This document shows positions 1-7,012 of a stretch of 9,670 nucleotides of DNA, one piece after another; position 1 is the stretch's first letter, and each line of letters starts with the position of its first letter. A program made the position numbers and the translations under genes. The DNA is from an uncultured Pseudomonadota bacterium (GTDB lineage Bacteria > Bdellovibrionota_B > Oligoflexia > Oligoflexales > Bog-1112): NCBI GenBank assembly GCA_937896265.1, contig CALBMD010000194.1:1-9670 (forward strand), written 5' to 3'. The notes beneath the pieces were generated by a model that was given only the letters and a program-made list of their open reading frames with translations, searched no databases and had not been told where the DNA came from.

Positions 1-321
1 AGTCTGAATTTCAGTCAGCTTAGGATCTGAAGGGATAATAGATAAATTAGGAAATGGCGTTGCTTGAATATAGGAAGCCAGACCTTGACTAAAAAGCTTC
101 AGTTTAAGACTCGCTTCAAAAAATGCAGCAATCGTCTGCTCATAATGCGTATCGATGTTTCCCAATAAGTATCGCGTTGAATTAGCCTGACTATCAAGAT
201 CAATTACAAGCACTTTTTTGTTTAACAAAGCTAGACTTGCTGCAAGATTGCATGTGATTGTTGTCTTCCCTACGCCACCCTTTTGATTAAAGACAAGTGC
301 CTTCTTACATTTTTGGCTCAT
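1..321 (-). CDS. ParA/Soj-family ATPase, N-terminal 107 residues (cut by window edge)
   Basis: The visible part is the N-terminal half of a ParA/MinD-superfamily P-loop ATPase. It shows the deviant Walker A motif KGGVGKTT at residues 14-21 with the signature lysine at 14, and the Walker A' strand VIDLDSQ with Asp41 and Asp43. ATG at 319-321 follows a ribosome site (AAGGGGA) about 5 nt upstream. Family members form ATP-dependent dimers that position cargo on the nucleoid or at the pole. ParA-like genes sit in the che/fla clusters of Pseudomonas and Vibrio, where the Vibrio one (ParC) places chemotaxis arrays at the pole. Its position downstream of cheA and cheW suggests the same job here, but plasmid- or chromosome-partition ParA is not excluded because the C-terminus and any parB neighbour lie outside the window. 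Confidence 0.9.
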   Translation of the reverse strand, partial: MSQKCKKALVFNQKGGVGKTTITCNLAASLALLNKKVLVIDLDSQANSTRYLLGNIDTHYEQTIAAFFEASLKLKLFSQGLASYIQATPFPNLSIIPSDPKLTEIQT

Positions 322-347
322 GCGATCCCCTTGAGAATTTTTTCATT

Positions 348-376
348 ATTATAGCAAGATTGGTGTGCAATGAAAA
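348..376 (-). promoter_or_regulatory. Candidate sigma-70 promoter for the parA-like gene
   Basis: On the minus strand TTTTCA (371-376, 4 of 6 to TTGACA), a 17-nt spacer and a perfect TATAAT (348-353) lie in the 76-bp gap between cheW and the parA-like start. Transcription would begin near 341, about 20 nt before the ATG. The ATPase could therefore be expressed independently of the upstream cheA-cheW transcript. The call rests on consensus matching only. Confidence 0.5.
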
Positions 377-397
377 AGGCAAACTTGTTTGACTAGC

Positions 398-952
398 TTA
401 TCCAGCTTGAGAAATTTTTTTCCCGTCATTGTCGCATACACGTGCAATAATTTTCATTTCATCTAAGATACCTATAACCTTCCCCTGGCTTTTTGCAATA
501 CCTGAAATAACTTCTGCAGCGCTTGAATCACCATAAAGTACTTTTGCCTCAACATCAGAGGGCGCTAAACTTGAAACATAAGTTACGCTATCAACAATAA
601 AACCTAGCTCATAATTTTTATCATTTTTCACAATAATAATACGGGTTGCAGCTGAAGGTTGACCTTTTTCAACTCCCAACACCTTTCTCAAATTGATAGC
701 TGGCATAATTGTGCCACGTAAGTTAACAACCCCCTCAATAAACTTATTAGCACGAGAAACATACGTAATAGGCTGCAGCATGATAATTTCAGCAACAGCT
801 GCAATAGCTAGGTAGAATTCTTCTCTTCCAATAATCACGCCAATATACTGTACCCGATTAGTAAACTCCTGTTCGATTGCTCCATCAAGACTGCCACGAA
901 GAGAAAAAAGCGAAGACTGATTTTCATCAGAGCTTAATACTGGCAAAACCAT
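398..952 (-). CDS. cheW: CheW chemotaxis coupling protein
   Basis: This 184-residue protein is a single CheW-domain adaptor that links methyl-accepting receptors to CheA in cytoplasmic arrays. The domain starts near residue 34 (VQYIGVIIGREEFYLAI). The most diagnostic block is EGVVNLRGTIMPAINLR at residues 73-89, matching the family's N-L-R-G-x-x-x-P-x-[IV]-[ND]-L-R signature that contacts CheA P5. A roughly 33-residue N-terminal extension of low similarity precedes the domain. The ATG at 950-952 lies 8 nt after the cheA stop. Its ribosome site TAGGAG (958-963) includes that stop codon and sits 5 nt from the ATG, which points to translational coupling and a CheA:CheW ratio set on one mRNA. It is similar in length to the longer CheW proteins of gammaproteobacterial flagellar clusters. 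Confidence 0.95.
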   Translation of the reverse strand: MVLPVLSSDENQSSLFSLRGSLDGAIEQEFTNRVQYIGVIIGREEFYLAIAAVAEIIMLQPITYVSRANKFIEGVVNLRGTIMPAINLRKVLGVEKGQPSAATRIIIVKNDKNYELGFIVDSVTYVSSLAPSDVEAKVLYGDSSAAEVISGIAKSQGKVIGILDEMKIIARVCDNDGKKISQAG

Positions 953-960
953 ACCTTCTC

Positions 961-3261
961 CTAAGCTACCAATTGACGAGATTTAGTCCTAAAAATCGAA
1001 TCCAAATCTGCTAAATCAAGAACTAGTACAACCTCTCCATTCCCCAAGATAGCACCGCCTGCGACACAAGGAATATCCTGCATCAGCTCACCCATGGGTT
1101 TTATAACCATCTCTTGCTGATTTAGAAGACTATCAACGACAATGCCAAATCGTCTATCAGCCTGGCCAACAACGACAACAAAAAGCCGTTTATCTAGTTT
1201 TCGCAGCTTACTTGTCCCCTGATCTCTTTCTAATTGATACCAAAATTCACTGTCTTTACTGTCTAAAGCTAAAGCTTCTGTTAAGTGCAGCAAAGGCAGT
1301 ACTTGATCGCGACGCTTAATTACTTCAGCCCCGCCAACCAGTTGGATATCTTGGGGCTCAATGCGCAGCGATTCAACAACACTAGCTAAAGGAATAGCAA
1401 AAATTTCACCTTTTGCTTTAACCAAAAGGCTTTGCACAATAGCTAGAGTCAAAGGCAACTGAATGGTAAAAGTAGAACCTTTGCCAAGTTTAGAATTAAT
1501 ATCAATGACACCCTTTAATTTTGAAATTTCTTTGCGCACAACATCCATACCAACACCACGGCCTGAGATATTAGTGACTTTTTGAGCGGTAGAAAAACCA
1601 GATTCAAAGATTAGAGAAAAAATATCACGCTCGGTAAGTACCGCATCTTCACGAATCAGCCCTTTTTCTACTCCTTTACGGCGCAAGACTTCCGGATCCA
1701 TACCCTTACCATCATCCTTAATCTCAATCGTGATTTGATTGCCATCTTGGCGCGCTGACAGCAAGATAGTTCCTTTCGCCGCTTTTCCTTTTTTAAGGCG
1801 ATCTTCTGGCATTTCAACACCATGATCAACAGCATTGCGAATAAGGTGAACTAAAGGATCACCAATCTGCTCCACTAGGGTTTTATCTAATTCCGTCTGT
1901 TCTCCTTCAATAACCAAATCAATTTCTTTACCTAAGGATCTAGCTAAATCTCTTACAACACGAGGAAATTTATTGAAAGCATTGCCAACAGGAACCATAC
2001 GCACATTCATAATAATATCTTGCACCTGGTTCATATGGCGGCCAAAAAGTTGTACTGTCTCAGACATATTGCTTGCCAAACGCGGGCTTGGTCCCTTACG
2101 AAGCAGCTCTTCTTCGATAGAAATAAAGCGAGTACGGTCAATCACTAGCTCACCTATTAGGTTCACAAGAGTATCAAGCCTTTTTAGATCAACTCGAATT
2201 GTTGCTTGCTCTGCTTTTTTTACTTTAGGTTTTTGATCTTCCTCAGGTTCCTCAGTTTTCTCTATTTTGGGCGGTGCCTTACTTACTGACTTTAGCTTAC
2301 CAGCACAAAGAGCATTTAATTCTTCAATAATAGGTACTGTTTTAAACCCACTTGGTTTGGTTTCTTTAACAGCATCAAGAAGAGTTCGCAAAACATCCAT
2401 AGTCTTTAAAATGACATCAATAGCTAAAGAATCAACTCGCATCTTGCCTTTGCGCACTGAATCAAAATAATTTTCCATGCGATGCATCACTCGCTCAATT
2501 CCCTTGAAAGCAAACATGCCAGCGGCACCCTTTAAGGTATGAGCTGCTCGGAAAATTTCTTCAATAATACCGCTTTCATTAGGGCTTTGTTCTAAGGCTA
2601 GGACTTGCTCATCAAGCGTAGCCATAAGTTCATCAGAGTTATTAATGAAATCTTTGATCATATCAGGATCACTAGAGAATTCGCTCTCACCAAACTCTTC
2701 TACTTCATCTACATGCTCTTCAACCTCTGAAGCAGCTACTTGCTCTTGAACAGGCTCTAAGAGAGGAGAGTCTGCCGGTTTATCCATAGCAGCTAACAGC
2801 ATGCTTGCTTCATCATCGCTCATCTTCTCTGCTTTACTAGCAGTAGTAGATGTGCTTTGCGGAGCATCCATTGCATCTAGTAGCATCTTGGCTTCATCAT
2901 CACTTATATCAACAGAGAGGTTTTTCTTCTGCTCTGCTGCTGGAGTATCCATTGCAGTTAACAGCATCTTGGCTTCATCATCGCTCATATCAACAGAGAG
3001 GTCTTTCTTTTGCGCTGCTACTGGCGTATCCATTGCAGCTAACAGCATCTTGGCTTCATCATCATCCATCTCTACACCTGCTGCTTTTTCCTCCACAGGC
3101 TGTAAAATATGCATCAAAGCCATAGCTTCTTTTATCAGCAGCTCAACTTCTGCTGATATCTGCCCCTTTGTTTTGCTCAAATAGGGTTCTAGAGCTACCA
3201 CCAATTTAGGCAGCGCTTCTTTAAGCAAGGATTCAATAGCTTTTTGCCGAATAATGTCCAT
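961..3261 (-). CDS. cheA: CheA chemotaxis histidine kinase with N-terminal acidic repeats
   Basis: CheA autophosphorylates on a histidine in receptor arrays and passes the phosphate to CheY and CheB. The 766 residues run as follows: a helical N-terminus (1-60); four DDEAKMLL-type repeats (65-162); an acidic linker; P1/HPt (about 198-300) with phospho-acceptor His241 in AHTLKGAAG; a charged linker (about 305-350); P3 dimerisation (about 352-415); and P4 kinase (about 416-603). P4 has the N box HLIRNAVDHG at 472-481, G1 DDGKGMD at 516-522, F box IFESGFST at 551-558, and G2 SGRGVGMD at 566-573. P5, the CheW-like domain, spans about 604-760. All kinase motifs look intact. No P2 (CheY/CheB docking) domain is recognisable between P1 and P3. 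The ATG is preceded by a weak GGA site and a sigma-28-like promoter. cheW follows after 8 nt. No cheB, cheR, cheY or cheZ is visible in the window. Confidence 0.96.
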   Translation of the reverse strand: MDIIRQKAIESLLKEALPKLVVALEPYLSKTKGQISAEVELLIKEAMALMHILQPVEEKAAGVEMDDDEAKMLLAAMDTPVAAQKKDLSVDMSDDEAKMLLTAMDTPAAEQKKNLSVDISDDEAKMLLDAMDAPQSTSTTASKAEKMSDDEASMLLAAMDKPADSPLLEPVQEQVAASEVEEHVDEVEEFGESEFSSDPDMIKDFINNSDELMATLDEQVLALEQSPNESGIIEEIFRAAHTLKGAAGMFAFKGIERVMHRMENYFDSVRKGKMRVDSLAIDVILKTMDVLRTLLDAVKETKPSGFKTVPIIEELNALCAGKLKSVSKAPPKIEKTEEPEEDQKPKVKKAEQATIRVDLKRLDTLVNLIGELVIDRTRFISIEEELLRKGPSPRLASNMSETVQLFGRHMNQVQDIIMNVRMVPVGNAFNKFPRVVRDLARSLGKEIDLVIEGEQTELDKTLVEQIGDPLVHLIRNAVDHGVEMPEDRLKKGKAAKGTILLSARQDGNQITIEIKDDGKGMDPEVLRRKGVEKGLIREDAVLTERDIFSLIFESGFSTAQKVTNISGRGVGMDVVRKEISKLKGVIDINSKLGKGSTFTIQLPLTLAIVQSLLVKAKGEIFAIPLASVVESLRIEPQDIQLVGGAEVIKRRDQVLPLLHLTEALALDSKDSEFWYQLERDQGTSKLRKLDKRLFVVVVGQADRRFGIVVDSLLNQQEMVIKPMGELMQDIPCVAGGAILGNGEVVLVLDLADLDSIFRTKSRQLVA
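2776..3069 (-). repeat. Four tandem repeats in cheA (unit about 81 bp, 27 residues)
   Basis: Within CheA, a block of pattern [MI]-[SD]-D-D-E-A-x-M-L-L-x-A-M-D-x-P occurs at residues 65-80, 92-107, 119-134 and 147-162, spaced 27, 27 and 28 residues. The DNA of the first three copies is also very similar (the plus-strand word agcatcttggcttcatcatc recurs), which indicates recent tandem duplication. The fourth copy has diverged more. The spacers are rich in Ala, Lys, Gln and Ser and look disordered, so each block would be a short amphipathic helix on a flexible tether. Confidence 0.93.
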
Positions 3262-3289
3262 AAAATTTCCGAAAATTTCAACCTATTGT

Positions 3290-3316
3290 TTATCGGTCCT
3301 ATTTAGTAAATCTTGA
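3290..3316 (-). promoter_or_regulatory. Sigma-28 (FliA) type promoter upstream of cheA
   Basis: On the minus strand TCAAGATT (3309-3316), exactly 11 nt, then ACCGATAA (3290-3297). The enterobacterial FliA consensus is TAAAGTTT-N11-GCCGATAA, so 13 of 16 positions match with ideal spacing. Transcription would start near 3282, giving a leader of about 20 nt before the cheA ATG. The position directly upstream of a chemotaxis operon, where FliA promoters are known to occur, makes a chance match unlikely. Confidence 0.75.
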
Positions 3317-3341
3317 CGTTTGACACAATGCCTATCATAGT
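3313..3341 (+). promoter_or_regulatory. Candidate sigma-70 promoter for galE
   Basis: Plus strand TTGACG (3313-3318, 5 of 6), a 17-nt spacer and CATAGT (3336-3341, 4 of 6). A second TTGACA lies at 3320-3325 but has no good -10 at proper distance. The -35 shares bases 3313-3316 with the -35 of the divergent cheA promoter, so the two polymerases could exclude each other. Confidence 0.4.
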
Positions 3342-3383
3342 CCAAAGACTAATATCGAGTTTTCTAGATAAGGAAAATAAAAC

Positions 3384-4376
3384 GTGGCAAATGAAAGTAT
3401 TTTGATTACTGGCGGGGCTGGCTATGTCGGCTCTAACGCTGCTAAATGCCTCATCGACGAAGGTTATTCTGTTATTATCATTGATGATTTATCCGGTGGA
3501 CATCACGATTTTATAACCTCACTACAGGCGCCTTTTTATCACAGCTGCATTAGCAATAAGAGTCTTATCAAGGAAATCATTGCCAAACACCAAATTTCTG
3601 CTGTCTTGCATTTTGCTGCCAAGATCAATGTTGGTGAATCGCAAAAAGATCCTCAAAAATATTTTGATAACAATGTGGTAAAAGCGATAGCTCTTTTAGA
3701 TGCGGTCGTTGAAAGCGGTATCCGTAAGTTTGTTTTTTCCTCAACTTGCGCCTGCTATGGCAATCCTATAAAAACACCAATTGACGAAGACCATCCCCTT
3801 AATCCAATTAGCAACTATGGCACTAGTAAGCTCATGGTTGAACAGATACTAAAAGCATACGACTTAGCTTATGGTCTAAAGTCCGTTATTTTTCGTTATT
3901 TTAATGCCTGCGGTGGGCAAGCAGAGCATGGCCTAGGTGAAGATCACTATCCTGAGACGCATCTAATTCCTCTGATTCTAGCAGCCGCAGCAGGAAAGAA
4001 TAATGAATTAACTATCTTTGGCACAGACTATCCAACCCCTGATGGCACCTGTATTAGGGATTATATTCACGTTAAAGACTTAGCTTATGGGCATTTGCTT
4101 GGTCTAAAATTTCTTGAGCAAGGGGGAGGCTCAGAGGTTTTTAATTTAGGTGCCGCAAAAGGATTTTCTGTACACGAGATTATCCAAGTTTGTGAAAAGG
4201 TTTGCCAAACAAAAATCTCTATGCGTCTTGGTCCAAGACGCGATGGTGATCCAGCAGTACTCTTGGCAAACACCCAAAAGGCAAAACTTAAGCTCGGTTT
4301 TGATTGTAGATTCTCAGACATCCATTCTATTGTTGCAGATGCCTGGCAGTTTTATAAGAAACGCTATAATAATTAA
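3384..4376 (+). CDS. galE: UDP-glucose 4-epimerase (GalE family)
   Basis: This is a 330-residue NAD-dependent extended short-chain dehydrogenase, a usual length for the family, interconverting UDP-glucose and UDP-galactose or the N-acetyl forms. The Rossmann motif TGGAGYVG is at residues 9-16, the SSTCACYG strand at 119-126, the catalytic Tyr145-x3-Lys149 in NYGTSK, then RYFNACG (171-177), the GED...ETHLIP block (185-196), and CIRDYIHVKDLA (223-234). At the position of E. coli Tyr299, the residue limiting binding-pocket size, my alignment places Leu293, so acceptance of N-acetylated sugars is possible but undecided. The start is GTG with an AAGGA site (3370-3374) 9 nt upstream; no other in-frame start fits the Rossmann strand. 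It is divergent from cheA and ends 2 nt before the stop of the opposing SGNH gene. Context suggests a surface-polysaccharide role. Confidence 0.93.
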   Translation: MANESILITGGAGYVGSNAAKCLIDEGYSVIIIDDLSGGHHDFITSLQAPFYHSCISNKSLIKEIIAKHQISAVLHFAAKINVGESQKDPQKYFDNNVVKAIALLDAVVESGIRKFVFSSTCACYGNPIKTPIDEDHPLNPISNYGTSKLMVEQILKAYDLAYGLKSVIFRYFNACGGQAEHGLGEDHYPETHLIPLILAAAAGKNNELTIFGTDYPTPDGTCIRDYIHVKDLAYGHLLGLKFLEQGGGSEVFNLGAAKGFSVHEIIQVCEKVCQTKISMRLGPRRDGDPAVLLANTQKAKLKLGFDCRFSDIHSIVADAWQFYKKRYNN

Positions 4377-4426
4377 AGCTAGCCCTTGACCTTTCGCTTA
4401 GCAGCAACCCACTGGGCTAGCTTTAA
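4373..4426. repeat. Perfect 13-bp inverted repeat at the convergent galE/SGNH junction
   Basis: The left arm TTAAAGCTAGCCC (4373-4385) and right arm GGGCTAGCTTTAA (4414-4426) are exact reverse complements, separated by 28 nt. The left arm holds the stop codons of both converging genes, and the right arm lies in the last codons of the SGNH gene. The stem could end transcription in both directions. Neither side has a clean uridine run, although the minus-strand transcript continues TTATTAT after the stem. It may therefore be a weak bidirectional terminator or an mRNA 3'-end stabiliser. Confidence 0.55.
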
Positions 4427-5533
4427 CGAGATATAAGCACCTGAAGCATTTGCCATATGAGCTGCACCTTGATATTCAATATTCCTTCCAACAGGAAATT
4501 GATCGTCCGTATCAAAAACATCAATATTAGCAAGATGCTTTGCAAACATCCAACGCAGCTGTTGTACGCGAACTGGATCCTCATGAAAAGGTACAATCAC
4601 AAACTTGTTTGGCCAAGAAATAGTTTTTAGAGCGTCAAAGCGAGCTTGCGCAATAGATGAAGACACTGAGGCATCAGGGCCTGAGTTTCTTGGGAAAGCG
4701 ACTCGCGCCTTGGCTTCTTTTATGTACCAAAAATGGTTAGGGTCATTCTCATGCCATTTATATAAATATTTGTCTCTTGAAACTGCTCGATTTGCCATTT
4801 TTTTATCATTTAAATTTGGCGCATAAAAGGGCTCAATGAAATCATCATAGAGACTCAAAGCTGGCAAATGAAAGTACTTACCAAAAAACCAGTTATCTAG
4901 AAAGGATTGTAATTGCATATTGTAGTGCTCATAAGACTTAGTCGTAAATAACTCTAATACAGTAGACTTGCGAAAATTCTGAGCACGTTTCACCAAACTA
5001 TCAACATCACCATTTTCTACCAAGCTATCGAGCTCATTTTTTTGGTTATTGCAAAATGTATTCTTTTCCCATGTATTAAAACTAAAACCAAGCAAGCCAT
5101 CTGCTTTTAAAAAACGTTTGGCAGCTTTTTCTGCAAAAAGAATAAGCTGCTCTCTGGGCAATGTGCAAGGAACTCCTAAAAAAGCCGCTTTATAGCCGCT
5201 AAAACGACTAAAAATATATTCTGATAGGTTATCAGTAAGCGATGAATCACCAAATAGCAATAAATCAAGACTATGCTCAGGCTGTCCCCAAATCGGGCGG
5301 TTTGTTATCGAAGCTATACCACCTCCGGGTAAGTAGCTGGCAAAGGAAAAGTCAAAACCAAACTCCTCACCAATACCAACAATTTCATTGTATATAGGAT
5401 TTAAATAATATTGCTCCTGAACTAATTGACTTTTATTTAAGGCATGTTCAATTTTCTTGCCTGTTATCAATGCTAAGATTGTAAAAAAAGTGAGCGTTAG
5501 CATAAAAATTGTTAAAGATCGTTTATTATGCAT
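4379..5533 (-). CDS. Membrane-anchored SGNH/GDSL-like protein, partner of the MBOAT acyltransferase
   Basis: This 384-residue protein has one N-terminal membrane segment (about residues 6-24) followed by a large, presumably periplasmic domain. A strand DLLLFGDSSL places a candidate nucleophile at Ser97 in GDS, the block I motif of SGNH hydrolases. Near the C-terminus YQGAAHMANASG offers His359 as the candidate catalytic histidine, with acidic residues nearby (Asp341, Asp343, Asp344). The layout matches proteins that work with MBOATs and complete acyl transfer to a polysaccharide, such as AlgJ/AlgX, PatB and DltD. Overall similarity to any one of them looks low, so the family call leans on motifs and the MBOAT neighbour. 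The ATG at 5531-5533 is preferred: GAG 5 nt upstream, overlapping the MBOAT stop, can serve as ribosome site. A GTG at 5537-5539, abutting that stop, would add two residues but has no ribosome site. Confidence 0.72.
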   Translation of the reverse strand: MHNKRSLTIFMLTLTFFTILALITGKKIEHALNKSQLVQEQYYLNPIYNEIVGIGEEFGFDFSFASYLPGGGIASITNRPIWGQPEHSLDLLLFGDSSLTDNLSEYIFSRFSGYKAAFLGVPCTLPREQLILFAEKAAKRFLKADGLLGFSFNTWEKNTFCNNQKNELDSLVENGDVDSLVKRAQNFRKSTVLELFTTKSYEHYNMQLQSFLDNWFFGKYFHLPALSLYDDFIEPFYAPNLNDKKMANRAVSRDKYLYKWHENDPNHFWYIKEAKARVAFPRNSGPDASVSSSIAQARFDALKTISWPNKFVIVPFHEDPVRVQQLRWMFAKHLANIDVFDTDDQFPVGRNIEYQGAAHMANASGAYISLKLAQWVAAKRKVKG

Positions 5534-5539
5534 TTTCAC

Positions 5540-6922
5540 TCAAAAGTTAAAATAAATAAAAGGCAGTGTATTACCACTTAATAGCAAAGAAGCAATGTAA
5601 GCGACGCTAACAAAACCAATCGACAAGTTTTTTCGCGATAAAAATGGAAAGCCATCTTTATCCACACTATAGTATTGAGCAAAATGATCAATCCAGACTA
5701 AAAAGACAATGCAACAGATGGGTAAAATCGGGTACATCGATTCTCGAGAATATAAGAGATATGATGCCGGAGAAAATATTTTTGCGATCAGCAAATTAGC
5801 TTCTCTTACAGGTAAGCGGAAATACGCCCACCCTAAAGTAACAACGCTCAGTGTGATAATACGCCGTAAAGTGGTAGATAAACTAAAAAACAGCTTTGAA
5901 AAAATTTTCTCTAGAACCAAAAATCCACCATGTATAAGACCCCAAACAATAAAATTATAACCAGCTCCATGCCAAATGCCGCTTAAAAAGAAGACGATTA
6001 GAATATTTAATAACGCGTGCGTTGAACTTTTAGTACGAGCACCACCAAGAGGTACGTAAACGTAATCACGAAACCAAATAGATAAACTAATATGCCATCT
6101 GCGCCAAAAATCAGTTAGGCTAGTAGCATTGTAAGGGTAGTTAAAATTAGCTGGGATTCGATAACCCATAAACAAGGCAAAGCCTAAGGCCATATCTGAA
6201 TACCCACTAAAATCCACATAAATTTGCGCTGAAAAGCCAATGAGAGAAACAAGTGCTTCGAGAGCATTCATTTCTTTAATACCCAGACTAAAACTACTAT
6301 TTACAAAAGCGCCCAGATTATCGGACAAAAGCAGCTTCTTTGCCGCGCCGCCAGCAATGAGCAGAGAAGCTAACCAAAGATCTTTCTCTAGTGGCAAATA
6401 TTTTTTTGCTATTTGCGGTATGAAGTTGGTAGCACGCAAAATAGGACCTGCGGCTAGAGCTGGCCAAAAGACCATGAGAATAAGACGATCTGTGTATGAA
6501 GCCATCGGTGGAATTAAGCGCTTGTATCGATCAACAAAGTAGCCGATAGCAGTGAAGGCATGAAAAGAGATGCCAACCGGCAAAAGAATGTCCGATGCAT
6601 AACTTTCTAAACCAAAGATCTGCTTAAAGAAATTAAAGTATTTAAATGCGAATAAAATTGCTAATGAAATCAAAATCGAACTAAAAAGCAATAGCCTCTT
6701 ATAGTCAGTTTTTACCATTAGAAAATCAAAAATATGAGCTAAGATCGCATAGCCAAGAATCACAAGAATTCCTGGTGGGTACCAGATCGTGTACATAAAT
6801 AAAGAATAGTAACCAACAAAAACATTCTCAATACGATTACTAAGATTAAATTTGCGAATTAAGAAGAAAATTGCGAAAAAAAGTAGGATAGAATATAAAC
6901 CTAGTGGAGTAGTAAAACCCAA
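5540..6922 (-). CDS. MBOAT-family O-acyltransferase (AlgI-like)
   Basis: This 460-residue multi-spanning inner-membrane protein moves acyl groups, usually acetyl, from a cytoplasmic donor toward the periplasm for polysaccharide modification. AlgI-type hallmarks are present in order: QIYVDFSGYSDMALG at 233-247, DFWRRWHIS at 271-279 (His277), DYVYVPLGG at 286-294, and SGIWHGA at 314-320 with His318 at the position of the catalytic histidine. Length is typical (AlgI about 520, PatA and DltB shorter). The start is TTG at 6920-6922: an in-frame TAA lies directly upstream, AGGAG (6932-6936) sits 9 nt away, and the N-terminal hydrophobic helix matches the family. The SGNH partner begins at its stop codon, so the two are co-translated. 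The acceptor is unknown. The neighbouring nonulosonic-acid genes suggest a lipopolysaccharide or capsule glycan; alginate biosynthesis is not supported, as no alginate genes are visible. Confidence 0.9.
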   Translation of the reverse strand: MGFTTPLGLYSILLFFAIFFLIRKFNLSNRIENVFVGYYSLFMYTIWYPPGILVILGYAILAHIFDFLMVKTDYKRLLLFSSILISLAILFAFKYFNFFKQIFGLESYASDILLPVGISFHAFTAIGYFVDRYKRLIPPMASYTDRLILMVFWPALAAGPILRATNFIPQIAKKYLPLEKDLWLASLLIAGGAAKKLLLSDNLGAFVNSSFSLGIKEMNALEALVSLIGFSAQIYVDFSGYSDMALGFALFMGYRIPANFNYPYNATSLTDFWRRWHISLSIWFRDYVYVPLGGARTKSSTHALLNILIVFFLSGIWHGAGYNFIVWGLIHGGFLVLEKIFSKLFFSLSTTLRRIITLSVVTLGWAYFRLPVREANLLIAKIFSPASYLLYSRESMYPILPICCIVFLVWIDHFAQYYSVDKDGFPFLSRKNLSIGFVSVAYIASLLLSGNTLPFIYFNF

Positions 6923-6931
6923 TTACTGCAA

Positions 6932-6936
6932 CTCCT
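6932..6936 (-). promoter_or_regulatory. Ribosome binding site fixing the TTG start of the MBOAT gene
   Basis: AGGAG on the minus strand lies 9 nt before TTG (6920-6922). An in-frame stop immediately precedes that TTG and no nearby ATG in this frame preserves the first membrane helix, so this site decides the start. Confidence 0.65.
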
Positions 6937-6958
6937 AGCAAAAAGGTAAATTGTTTTA

Positions 6959-6987
6959 AAAATAGCATCTTAAGTGTTAAAAAACAA
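6959..6987 (-). promoter_or_regulatory. Candidate promoter of the MBOAT-SGNH operon
   Basis: Minus strand TTGTTT (6982-6987), a 17-nt spacer and TATTTT (6959-6964), preceded by TG one base upstream (extended -10). Transcription would begin near 6952, about 30 nt before the TTG start. The region is A/T-rich, so chance matches are likely. Confidence 0.35.
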
Positions 6988-7012
6988 GAATTTTCAAAGC
7001 TTCTGATTTCGA

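Noticed and set aside
370..397. Short inverted repeat CAAAC-TT-GTTTG after cheW, next to a T-run on the minus strand
   Set aside because: The loop is only 2 nt, so the usable stem is about 4 bp. Too weak to call a terminator.
2801..3184. 127-residue plus-strand open frame, rich in Ser with repeated ILASSS blocks
   Set aside because: It is the antisense of the cheA repeats. Its periodicity comes entirely from the coding repeat on the other strand, and it has no ribosome site.
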